Shown in pieces: positions 41,746-49,814 of a DNA stretch of 64,000 nucleotides. The position numbers and the translations under genes are program-made. This DNA comes from RHLJ01 sp048058975. Its GTDB lineage: Bacteria; Bacteroidota; Rhodothermia; Balneolales; Balneolaceae. Position 1 is the stretch's first letter. The number at the start of each line of letters is the position of its first letter. The stretch lies in NCBI GenBank assembly GCA_048058975.1, contig JBLLNP010000008.1:62001-126000 (forward strand), in the 5' to 3' direction. The notes below the pieces were generated by a model. It had not been told where the DNA came from. It searched no databases and saw only the letters and a list, made by a program, of their open reading frames with translations.

Positions 41746-44568
41746 CTATTTGAGCAAAATCATTTTCCCTGTTCGTGTTCCGAATTTTGTTTTAAAGGAA
41801 TACAGATAAACACCGGAACTCAGATCGGAAGCATTAAAATTCAGGCTGTGTTTTCCTGAGATTTGTGCGCTTATTTCTTTTTGGTAAATAAGAGCCCCGG
41901 AAACTGAATAAACCTGGAAAAGAACATACGACTTGTCAGGCAGCTCATATTCTATTTGTGTAGATGGGTTGAAAGGATTAGGGTAATTTCCTGTTACGCT
42001 GAACTCATTGGGTAATTCAGGATCGAGCTCACCACTTGTTGCTGCCTCAGAGGTAATTTCCAATCTTAGGCTGCTATTCAGATTTGAATTACTAAAAAGA
42101 ATCTTATCAAACCCAGAAGAAAGAATCTCAAAATGGTGACCTGAATCTAAGTTGGTAAGTTTAATATTCAGATGCTCAGGGATATTGATTTTCTTCTTTA
42201 CCCTAAAGTAAAGGGATTCTGATGGGGAGTTATTTCTGATCGAAAGAGGAATCTCAAACTTTTCAATAAGTCTGAAGGGAAGAGAAAACTGGCTTTGAGA
42301 TACCTTATCGTTCAGTTTACCAGTCATTGAAACATGAGTGGTAGATAAAGAGGGAAGATCAGGAAGATCCCATAAATCCCAACCAGCAGTAAAAGACTCA
42401 GAGAACGTGAGTACAAGCTCATCTGCATATTTGTGTTGCTCATCACTAAGTTCAAGAACGATATATGATTTATTGATAGGGGCTTGTTTCAGGAAGTCAG
42501 CGGCTTCAATTCTGGAAGAATAAGGAATAGTAAGATCGCTGGCTGTTGAGTCTTTAACAAAGATTCCCTGCCATGCAGCAACCGAATCGCCCAAAGAAGT
42601 GGTGGTAACATAATTGCTGATCGAAGGATCATAAATATAACCCACATTGCTTACCAGTTGGCCACCGTTTACTGTAATCTCGGAGAAATCAATAGCAGAA
42701 TCAAAAGGATTTCCAATCAAATTCCATTTATCACCTGAGGTATGAAGGTCTATGGTAACATCGGAAGTTGGAACTGTACCCGTACCTCGCAATGTGACGG
42801 GTAGTGAGGAGCTTTCAGCATTTTCGTTATCAAAGAAGTAGATAATAAAGCCATTGCCATTTTCAAGAGAGTCGGAGAGTGAATTTGGAGCAATCCATTC
42901 AGTACCGTTCCAGGATGTATAAAAATTCTTATCGTGCCCATCTCCAAAACCCTGAATGGGGGAGAAAGCTGTTAAATCTGATATAGGCATTTTGGTAGTT
43001 GGCGCGGCCATCATTCTCCAGCCTGCATCTCCTGAGATTTCAACAAAAGGAAGAAAGGAATCCCCATTGATTTTTGTGCCAGGTGAGAATAATGAGTTAT
43101 CATCTGTATCCGCCGTTGAGTGTGAGACTAAACTATCTCCGGTTATATCAGGATTTAGGGTGATTGAAACTCCACTTTCATCGCCCGGATATTCCAAAAA
43201 AGTGATCACATCATTAGCCGGTGACTTGATAGATAGTTTATCTCCCGAGTTATTCAAACTTAGCGATGAAGTAGAAGCCCCCTGAACTGTTGCTCCACCG
43301 AAATCGCCAGTAAAGCTGTCCTGCCCAAAAACAACTAAGGCCTGACCCGGTAGTAAGTTTGTTCCGGAAGGAATTACATGTCGGTCGGCTGTATTATCAG
43401 CAATAATCCAGTTATCCAAAGAAATTGTAGTATCGGCGGAATTAATGATTTCAAGGAATTCATCGGATACACTCCCAACGCTTCCATTGTTATTTGCGTC
43501 GCCATTTGAACCATCAGGATTAAAATGAATTTCGTTTATGGTTAAAGATGGATAATCAGGAAAAGTAACCGTTGAAAAACTTCTTGGAATAAGGTCTCTG
43601 AAAGCTTCGATAACGTGAATATGACCTTGTAGCGATCTACGAATATTTTGCACCTGTTCAACATGGAAAAAGAAACCGGTATTATTTACTGGTTGGTCAT
43701 CGGCGGGATTTGTGGAGCCATTGATGTATCTGCCTTGCACGTTAGTTGTTCCCGCCAGCGTACATAACGATCCATCTCCGGTCATTGCAGCGTCTATATT
43801 GTTAGCAATGAGGCTATCACGGACCGTTTGAAGAGAAGGCTGAGGATCATCGCTTCTTCCATTAGATAAAAATACATCTTCACAGCTGGAATTCGCATGC
43901 CCATGGAGATTGATTGCATACACATTGTTTGAAAGTTCTTTCATGGATTCATGTGCGATCTGAAAAGCCGTACTGTCGTAATGAGCCATATCTGAAACCT
44001 TATACTTTTCTGAGGTTTGAGTGTCATTACAAACGGTAGTGGTTCCGTCACTAACAGCAGCTTCATCATTGGCACACCGGTGTGTTCCAGCCATAACTAA
44101 CAAACGGCCTCCTAAATACTGAAACATATTTACACCTTCTTGTGGAGTGAAGGAGTCATGAATTGGGTGAGGTACTGCTATAATAGCGTCGCGCTGGTAG
44201 TCAGGATCAGATGCAAATAATCCCCATCCCAGAGAAACAGGGTATTTTTCCCGGATAAGGTAATATTCCCGGTTTATGAAAGAAGTGTCAGTTAAAAGCA
44301 CCATTTCGTAGTCTGGGAAATTAGCAGATAAACTGTCTTCTGCCTGGCTGTATGACTCAGCCACAAACAAATCCATCATTCGCTTCCATTGTTTCAGTTG
44401 AGTAGTGTCAGGAACTACAAAACCTTCTGAGTCTTCAGCGGGAATAAGATTTTGTTCATAGTTAATGAATTCGCCCATCAGGTTTCCATTCACAGAAATA
44501 ATTTGGGCCTGAAGAGAACCTGAGATCAAGAAAGCAAAAAAGAGGAAACATCCCCGAAAAGTAATCAT
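41746..44568 (-). CDS. Large T9SS cargo with putative amidohydrolase-like N-domain and lamin-tail domain
   Basis: 940 residues. A signal peptide (about 1-21) is followed by an N-terminal region (about 22-330) with candidate metal-ligand motifs VPHPIHDSF (about 110), MAGTHRCAND (about 138), DMAHYDSTAF and NLHGHANSS (about 222), a layout like zinc amidohydrolases; this is inference. Residues about 345-500 match a lamin-tail domain (INEIHFNPDG, DEFLEIINSADTTISLDNWIIAD). A beta-rich central part follows, then a type A T9SS domain (about 858-940, NYPNPFNPSTQ to MILLK). It lies between purE and purK on the same strand, which suggests insertion into an ancestral purK-purE operon. The substrate is unknown. 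Confidence 0.8.
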   Translation of the reverse strand: MITFRGCFLFFAFLISGSLQAQIISVNGNLMGEFINYEQNLIPAEDSEGFVVPDTTQLKQWKRMMDLFVAESYSQAEDSLSANFPDYEMVLLTDTSFINREYYLIREKYPVSLGWGLFASDPDYQRDAIIAVPHPIHDSFTPQEGVNMFQYLGGRLLVMAGTHRCANDEAAVSDGTTTVCNDTQTSEKYKVSDMAHYDSTAFQIAHESMKELSNNVYAINLHGHANSSCEDVFLSNGRSDDPQPSLQTVRDSLIANNIDAAMTGDGSLCTLAGTTNVQGRYINGSTNPADDQPVNNTGFFFHVEQVQNIRRSLQGHIHVIEAFRDLIPRSFSTVTFPDYPSLTINEIHFNPDGSNGDANNNGSVGSVSDEFLEIINSADTTISLDNWIIADNTADRHVIPSGTNLLPGQALVVFGQDSFTGDFGGATVQGASTSSLSLNNSGDKLSIKSPANDVITFLEYPGDESGVSITLNPDITGDSLVSHSTADTDDNSLFSPGTKINGDSFLPFVEISGDAGWRMMAAPTTKMPISDLTAFSPIQGFGDGHDKNFYTSWNGTEWIAPNSLSDSLENGNGFIIYFFDNENAESSSLPVTLRGTGTVPTSDVTIDLHTSGDKWNLIGNPFDSAIDFSEITVNGGQLVSNVGYIYDPSISNYVTTTSLGDSVAAWQGIFVKDSTASDLTIPYSSRIEAADFLKQAPINKSYIVLELSDEQHKYADELVLTFSESFTAGWDLWDLPDLPSLSTTHVSMTGKLNDKVSQSQFSLPFRLIEKFEIPLSIRNNSPSESLYFRVKKKINIPEHLNIKLTNLDSGHHFEILSSGFDKILFSNSNLNSSLRLEITSEAATSGELDPELPNEFSVTGNYPNPFNPSTQIEYELPDKSYVLFQVYSVSGALIYQKEISAQISGKHSLNFNASDLSSGVYLYSFKTKFGTRTGKMILLK

Positions 44569-44649
44569 CCCGAAAAATTAGTTGAGTAAAGATTTCAGGA
44601 ATTCTAACAAGATTACACGAGAAGTGGAAGCACGTTTACTTTTTGTTTA

Positions 44650-45834
44650 CTAAATCTCAATCTTTTTGGTAAGGTTTTTTGCTTTCTGATAGGTTTCCTC
44701 CAAATCATCCCCCAACAAAGTATAGTGCGCCATTTTACGCCCTATTTTACTTTGAACTTTACCATACACATGAAGATGACCGTCTTCTGCAGCAAGAGCT
44801 TCTGAAATATGATCAGTTTGAGCAGATCGATTATGAGTTCCCAGAAGATTAATCATAACAGCCGCGGGTTTTGTCATTTGGGTTGATCCAAGCGGGAGTC
44901 CCAATACAGAACGAACATGATTCTCAAACTGAGAAGCAATACACCCCTCAATGGTATAATGCCCGGAGTTGTGTGGGCGTGGAGCAGATTCATTCAACAA
45001 TACCTCTCCGTTTTCGGTCAGGAAAAACTCAAAAGCAAAAATCCCTTTTCCATCAATTGCTTCCATAGCTTTTATTGCTAACTCCTGAGCTCGCTTTTGA
45101 TACTTCTCTTCAATCGGAGCAGGGGAAACTACGGCAACGTTAATGTGATTTTCCTGTTCTGTTTCGCAACAGGGATATACAACAGTCCCTGTTTCATTTC
45201 GTGCAACCTGAACCGCTAATTCTTTAGTAAATGGAACAAAGGCTTCTGCAAGAATATCGTGACCTTTTGCACCACCGAGCTTATCGAATCCTGCTTTCGC
45301 GGTTTCCAGGTCTTTTGCGATAGCATTCCCATATCCATCATACCCACCCTTGGAGGATTTCAACATAAACGGCCAGCCATATTCTTCTGCAAACTCGGTC
45401 ATATCCTGTTCTGATCGAACCAACTTATAAGGAGTAACAGGAATTCCTGCCGCTTCAAAAGTCTGCTTTTCGATAAGTTTGTTTTCAATTAAAGCAAAGC
45501 TCTCGGGGGATGGAAAAATGGGAGTTCCACTTTTTTCCTGAACTTGTTTTAGTAAATCTGAGCTGATGAACTCATTTTCCAGGGTAACAACATCACACTC
45601 TTTCGCAAAAGCGACCATATCATCAATAGAATCGAACGAACCGGAATAGGAGAAAGAAGTCATAAATTGAACGGGCTCATCTTCCTTTCGATCAGAGAAC
45701 ACAGCAACCTGGATTCCAAACCGGAAGGCCTGGAGGGCACTCATTCGTGCTAATTGTCCGGCACCGAGAAAACCGAGTTTAGTTGTTGCTTTTATTGAGT
45801 TTTTCAAGGGTAAATTGATTTTATTTAGTCTCAA
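44650..45834 (-). CDS. purK: 5-(Carboxyamino)imidazole ribonucleotide synthase
   Basis: About 394 residues in the longest reading. ATP-grasp enzyme that carboxylates AIR with bicarbonate. Seen: the N-terminal LGFLGAGQLARMSALQAFRFG, PVTPYKLVRSEQDM, the grasp-loop PFMLKSSKGGYDGYG near 155, and the catalytic EFFLTENGEVLLNESAPRPHNSGHYTIE near 266. No ATG precedes the conserved start: the longest start is TTG at 45834, and a TTG at 45807 (KNSIKATTKLG) is an alternative. Same strand as purE but separated from it by 2.9 kb. Confidence 0.93.
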   Translation of the reverse strand: MRLNKINLPLKNSIKATTKLGFLGAGQLARMSALQAFRFGIQVAVFSDRKEDEPVQFMTSFSYSGSFDSIDDMVAFAKECDVVTLENEFISSDLLKQVQEKSGTPIFPSPESFALIENKLIEKQTFEAAGIPVTPYKLVRSEQDMTEFAEEYGWPFMLKSSKGGYDGYGNAIAKDLETAKAGFDKLGGAKGHDILAEAFVPFTKELAVQVARNETGTVVYPCCETEQENHINVAVVSPAPIEEKYQKRAQELAIKAMEAIDGKGIFAFEFFLTENGEVLLNESAPRPHNSGHYTIEGCIASQFENHVRSVLGLPLGSTQMTKPAAVMINLLGTHNRSAQTDHISEALAAEDGHLHVYGKVQSKIGRKMAHYTLLGDDLEETYQKAKNLTKKIEI

Positions 45835-45862
45835 AAGTTAAAGAATGTAGGATTTAGAATAT

Positions 45863-45868
45863 AGGAGG
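45863..45868 (+). promoter_or_regulatory. Strong Shine-Dalgarno (AGGAGG)
   Basis: AGGAGG ends 4 bases before the ATG at 45873 of the four-helix-bundle gene and unambiguously marks the start. Confidence 0.7.
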
Positions 45869-45872
45869 AATT

Positions 45873-46235
45873 ATGAATAGGAACCCCGCACAAAGTTTTA
45901 AAGATTTATTGGTATGGCAAAAAGCACACAATTTTGTGTTAAATGCTTATAAGCTAAGCGAAGAATTTCCAAAAACAGAAATTTATGGTCTCACCTCTCA
46001 ATTTAGAAGAGCAGCCATATCAATAGCTGCGAATATCGCAGAAGGTTTTAAGAAGAGGGGTAATAAAGACAAAGCTAGGTTCTATAATATTGCACAGGGA
46101 TCACTAGAGGAGTGCCAATATTATTTAATTCTTATTGAAGATTTAGGTTACGGTAAAACACAAAGATTGACTGGCGATTTGACAGAAGTAAGTAAAATGT
46201 TGGAGTCCTATCGAAAGAATATTCTGAATTCTTAA
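45873..46235 (+). CDS. Four-helix-bundle protein (23S rRNA-intervening-sequence protein family)
   Basis: 120 residues. Family sequence is clear: FKDLLVWQKAHNFVLNAYKLSEEFPKTE, YGLTSQFRRAAISIAANIAEGFKKRG, FYNIAQGSLEECQYYLIL. The family forms homopentameric four-helix bundles and is commonly encoded inside intervening sequences of 23S rRNA genes, but stand-alone copies such as this one are frequent. Function is unknown, possibly nucleic-acid binding. It stands alone between purK and prfA, with inverted repeats close to both ends, hinting that it was acquired as a unit. Confidence 0.9.
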   Translation: MNRNPAQSFKDLLVWQKAHNFVLNAYKLSEEFPKTEIYGLTSQFRRAAISIAANIAEGFKKRGNKDKARFYNIAQGSLEECQYYLILIEDLGYGKTQRLTGDLTEVSKMLESYRKNILNS

Positions 46236-46303
46236 TCCTGTATTCTATTTGTTAAATGAATGCGTAATTTAGGAAGCAGAATATCAGAGAAAAAACACTA
46301 CAG

Positions 46304-47380
46304 ATGGACATCGAAGAAAAGCTCAAACAGATTAAATCCAGGTTTCAGGAAGTAAACACCGCCATGAGCGACCCTTCTGTGTTTGATAAACCGGATAGAT
46401 ACACCCAGCTTACTAAAGAGCGAAGCGAGCTTGAGGAATTGGTTGAAGATTATGACAAATGGGTAGATTTGAAAAACCGACTGGATGGAAATAAAGAGTT
46501 GATTGATGCAAATGAAGATGCAGAAATCACTGAAATGGCTCGGGAAGAGAACAAAGAGATTGTAGTAGAACTCGAACAGCTTGAAGAAGCTATTAAGATA
46601 AAATTGGTGCCCAAAGATCCGGAAGATTCGAAAAACGCGATTGTAGAAATCCGGGCAGGAACAGGTGGAGATGAAGCGGCAATTTTTGCAGGAGATTTGT
46701 TCGATATGTACAATCGGTACGCTTCTATTGAAGGATGGAAACTAAGTTTGATGAGCATCAACGAATCTGAGAAAGGCGGATATAAAGAGATCGTGTTTTC
46801 CCTGGAGGGGAACGAGGTATTCGGGAAGATGAAATATGAGTCGGGAGTACACCGTGTGCAACGAGTACCTGCAACGGAAAGTCAGGGCAGGGTACACACT
46901 TCGGCGGCTACGGTTGCCGTTCTTCCTGAAGTGGAAGAAGTGGATATTCACATTAATGTAAGTGATCTCAGAATCGATACCTTCAGGGCGAGTGGGGCGG
47001 GAGGTCAGCACGTTAATAAGACTGATTCGGCGATTCGTATTACCCACGAGCCAACTGGGATTGTGGTTGAATGTCAGGAAGAGCGCTCTCAGCATCAGAA
47101 CAAAGAAAAAGCAATGACCATGCTTCGTGCAAAGATGTACGATATTGAGCTGGAGCAAAAACAAAAGGAGAGAGCCGCAGAACGCAAAAGTCAGGTTTCT
47201 ACGGGAGACCGTTCTGCTAAAATCCGTACCTATAATTATCCGCAAGGGAGATGTACCGATCATCGCATCAACTTAACACTATATAATTTGGATGCGATTA
47301 TGAAAGGGGAAATCGGAGAAGTGATTAAAGCTCTCCGTGTACAAGATAACCTCGAAAAAATGCAGGAATTGGCGGGATAA
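46304..47380 (+). CDS. prfA: Peptide chain release factor 1
   Basis: 358 residues. It recognises UAA and UAG and triggers peptide release. Seen: the anticodon-like PAT tripeptide in RVPATESQGRVHTSA (189-191), the universally conserved catalytic GGQ in GAGGQHVNKTDSAIRITH (233-235), and the C-terminal LDAIMKGEIGEVIKALR. An RF2-type SPF motif is absent, so this is RF1. It terminates at a strong hairpin just before the convergent pckA. No prmC/hemK gene follows directly, which differs from the usual prfA-prmC pair. Confidence 0.97.
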   Translation: MDIEEKLKQIKSRFQEVNTAMSDPSVFDKPDRYTQLTKERSELEELVEDYDKWVDLKNRLDGNKELIDANEDAEITEMAREENKEIVVELEQLEEAIKIKLVPKDPEDSKNAIVEIRAGTGGDEAAIFAGDLFDMYNRYASIEGWKLSLMSINESEKGGYKEIVFSLEGNEVFGKMKYESGVHRVQRVPATESQGRVHTSAATVAVLPEVEEVDIHINVSDLRIDTFRASGAGGQHVNKTDSAIRITHEPTGIVVECQEERSQHQNKEKAMTMLRAKMYDIELEQKQKERAAERKSQVSTGDRSAKIRTYNYPQGRCTDHRINLTLYNLDAIMKGEIGEVIKALRVQDNLEKMQELAG

Positions 47381-47381
47381 A

Positions 47382-47413
47382 AAAAGCCCGATTCCTTTCG
47401 AAACCGGGCTTTT
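47382..47413. terminator. Bidirectional terminator between prfA and pckA
   Basis: AAAAGCCCG pairs with CGGGCTTTT around a 14-base loop that itself can form a small TTC/GAA stem, with flanking A/T runs on both sides. Confidence 0.88.
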
Positions 47414-47432
47414 ATTCACTCACTCCAATCAA

Positions 47433-49088
47433 CTAAGAAAGGATTCTTGGTGCGGCACTTAATATTTCAGCGCTGCAATTATTTTTAAATTTCTCAAAGT
47501 TCGTAATGAACATCTGAGCAAGTTGTTTCGCTTTTTTGTCGTACTCATGTGCATTTTCCCATGTATAACGTGGAATCAGAAGTTTTGAAGGCACATCTTC
47601 TACCTGTATAGGAACCTGGAATCCAAAAATTGGATCTTTAACGTATTCCACATCTTCTAATCCTCCGTCAATTGCTTCGGAGAGCATTTTACGAGTGTAT
47701 TTAAGCTTCATTCGCCCACCAACGCCAGATGGACCACCAGTCCAACCTGTGTTTACAAGCCATACTTTAGAACCATGTTTACGGATTTTTTCAGCAAGTA
47801 ATTCTGCATATACAGATGGATGTAACGGCATGAACGGAGAACCGAAGCAGGCAGAGAAAGTTGCTTGCGGCTCAGTTACACCGCGCTCGGTTCCAGCAAC
47901 TTTTGCTGTATAACCACTGATAAAGTGATACATAGCTTGTTCCGGTGTTAAGCGACTGATCGGAGGCAATACACCAAAAGCATCGCAAGTAAGAAAAATG
48001 ATGTTCTCAGGATGACCACCTTTACCGGTAGCACTCGCATTTGGAATGAATTTCAGGGGATAAGAGCATCGGGTGTTTTGGGTTAAGCTCACGTCCTTGA
48101 AGTCAGGCTCTCGGTTATCATCCAGGATCACATTCTCTAAAATGGTACCCGGCATTTTTGTGGTAGCGTAAATCAAAGGCTCATTTTCTTCCGTCAGATT
48201 GATGGTTTTGGCATAACAACCACCTTCGAAATTGAAGATTCCGTCATCATTCCATCCATGCTCATCGTCACCAATAAGTGTTTTATCCGGATCGGCAGAA
48301 AGTGTGGTTTTACCGGTACCGGAAAGACCAAAGAAAACAGCTGTTTTACCATTTTCATCATGGTTAGCAGAACAATGCATTGCCATTACCCCTTTTTTGG
48401 GAAGCAGGTAATTCATAATGGAAAAGATTCCTTTTTTAACCTCACCAGAATACATTGTACCACCAATTAAGATGATTTTCTTCGCCATATTCACAAGGAT
48501 AAAGGTACTACTTCTGGTTCCGTCAATCGCAGGGTCGGCTTCGAAGAACGGAGCGGCCATTACGGTAAATTCAGGGATATGCTCCGCCAATTCTTCGTCA
48601 GAAGGGTTGATGAACATGTTGTCAGTAAATAGCGCATGATAAGCTACTTCAGAAACAACACGAACTTTAAGCCTGTTCTTCTCATCAGCGCCACAGAATA
48701 CATCTTTCACAAAAAGTCGCTTACTTGACAGGTATTCCTGCACTTTAGAGAAGAGATTGTCAAAAACTTTCTCGGTAGTAGGCTGGTTAATCGGACCCCA
48801 ATCAATTTCGTCCATTATATCCGGTTGCTCTACAACAAATTTATCATTTGGTGAACGCCCGGTAAACTTTCCGGTATGAACTAGTAGCGCATGATCTTTG
48901 GTAAGAATAGCCTCTCCGTGAAGAATAGCATGTTCATAAAGTTCCGACGGGTTCAGGTTCCAGTACACCTCTTTGTTGTTTTCTAGGCCTAAGTAATCCA
49001 AGCCAATATGGCTCCTTGGATGTACATCGTAGTCAGCTTTCATAGCTCCTGTTTGTATTGGGTTATAAGGTCCTTTTAAGATAAGCAT
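47433..49088 (-). CDS. pckA: Phosphoenolpyruvate carboxykinase (ATP)
   Basis: 551 residues, ATP-type. It converts oxaloacetate and ATP to PEP and CO2 for gluconeogenesis. Seen: the N-terminal LVHTGKFTGRSPNDKFVV, FVKDVFCGAD, the substrate-binding MHCSANHD near 237, the kinase-1a P-loop GLSGTGKTTLS (254-264), the metal-binding LIGDDEHGW (271-279), and the ATP-clamp MKLKYTRKML. The GTP-type signature is absent. Hairpin GACTTCAGGA/TCCTGAAGTC sits about 60 to 100 bp upstream of its ATG and may influence expression. Confidence 0.97.
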   Translation of the reverse strand: MLILKGPYNPIQTGAMKADYDVHPRSHIGLDYLGLENNKEVYWNLNPSELYEHAILHGEAILTKDHALLVHTGKFTGRSPNDKFVVEQPDIMDEIDWGPINQPTTEKVFDNLFSKVQEYLSSKRLFVKDVFCGADEKNRLKVRVVSEVAYHALFTDNMFINPSDEELAEHIPEFTVMAAPFFEADPAIDGTRSSTFILVNMAKKIILIGGTMYSGEVKKGIFSIMNYLLPKKGVMAMHCSANHDENGKTAVFFGLSGTGKTTLSADPDKTLIGDDEHGWNDDGIFNFEGGCYAKTINLTEENEPLIYATTKMPGTILENVILDDNREPDFKDVSLTQNTRCSYPLKFIPNASATGKGGHPENIIFLTCDAFGVLPPISRLTPEQAMYHFISGYTAKVAGTERGVTEPQATFSACFGSPFMPLHPSVYAELLAEKIRKHGSKVWLVNTGWTGGPSGVGGRMKLKYTRKMLSEAIDGGLEDVEYVKDPIFGFQVPIQVEDVPSKLLIPRYTWENAHEYDKKAKQLAQMFITNFEKFKNNCSAEILSAAPRILS

Positions 49089-49146
49089 CTGAATATCGAT
49101 TTTAACCTCAGAGAGTGAGATTGATTGTGAGTTAAACCTTTTTTGG

Positions 49147-49191
49147 GACTTCAGGAAAACACTTTCTTTATTAATGTGTGATCCTGAAGTC
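49147..49191. other. Long hairpin in the 295-bp region upstream of pckA
   Basis: A perfect 10-bp pair GACTTCAGGA (49147-49156) / TCCTGAAGTC (49182-49191) with an inner ACAC/GTGT stem, 59-103 bp before the pckA ATG. It lacks a T-tract on either strand, so it is more likely an operator or leader structure. The remaining upstream sequence is AT-rich, without a gene. Confidence 0.5.
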
Positions 49192-49383
49192 GCTTAAAAA
49201 TCCTTACCCCAAATGAAGATTTTATGAAAAAGAAAAGCCGGTTAAATAGATTTGGAAAATTAATAAAATATGCACGTTGTTAAACTTTGTGCGAGGCTCA
49301 TAAAAATATCAATACGATTTGGAAAAGCGGTTCCATAGGGAAATTTGAAGTCTTCCGATAAACCAAAAATAAATCATAAAGAA

Positions 49384-49794
49384 TTAATCGTTTTCAGACC
49401 AAGCGGTATAACCACCTTCAAGATTTTTCACATCTTTAAAACCAAGTTCCTTAGTCATAATCTCTGAAGCGGCAGAACTCCTACCTCCTGATCGGCAATA
49501 CACAACATAGGTTTTATCGGTATCCAGTTCAGCGATTTTAGTTTTAAAATCCGCTCCTCTGAAATCAATTTGAATGGCGTTAGGAATCATACCTTCGCTT
49601 ACTTCTTCATCTGTGCGAACATCAAGGATTACTACATCAGAATCTGGTTGAGTGTACTCGGCATTAAATTCTGAAACAGTAATATTCTCATAGTCAGTTA
49701 CTGTTTGAGTTTGAGCAGGAGGCTCAGGAGTTGATTCTTTCTGAGCACAAGATATTGGAAGGATGAAGAGAAGTAAAAGACTTAGTTTTTTCAT
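49384..49794 (-). CDS. Rhodanese-domain lipoprotein
   Basis: 136 residues. A lipoprotein signal with lipobox-like LPISC (Cys about residue 16) and a short Pro/Gln-rich linker precede one rhodanese domain. The active-site loop YCRSGGRSS (Cys about residue 99) is intact and of the single-domain, GlpE/PspE-like kind; the typical VVILDVRTDEEVSEG and IPNAIQIDFRG are visible. It moves sulfane sulfur or acts in thiol chemistry in the periplasm. Single gene, 20 bp downstream of three T9SS cargo genes on the same strand, so it could be read with them. Confidence 0.9.
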   Translation of the reverse strand: MKKLSLLLLFILPISCAQKESTPEPPAQTQTVTDYENITVSEFNAEYTQPDSDVVILDVRTDEEVSEGMIPNAIQIDFRGADFKTKIAELDTDKTYVVYCRSGGRSSAASEIMTKELGFKDVKNLEGGYTAWSEND

Positions 49795-49814
49795 AACTAT
49801 TGATATGTTTTTTG

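Larger units (their letters stand above)
45843..46245. repeat. IVP gene flanked by imperfect inverted repeats (candidate mobile IVS-like unit)
   Basis: Left arm GAATGTAGGATTTAGAA (45843-45859) and the reverse complement of the right arm GAATACAGGATTAAGAA (46229-46245) agree at 14 of 17 positions and bracket a four-helix-bundle gene. Such genes are the coding part of intervening sequences in 23S rRNA, which also have complementary ends. There is no rRNA here. Confidence 0.5.

Noticed and set aside
46742..47263. 173-codon minus-strand ORF inside prfA
   Set aside because: It is antisense to a perfectly conserved release-factor gene; no family features and no start context.
49089..49383. Possible promoter TATTTTTG on the minus strand at 49364-49371 for pckA
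   Set aside because: It is 276 bp from the start with no -33 partner and overlaps the end of the rhodanese gene region, so chance is likely in AT-rich DNA.
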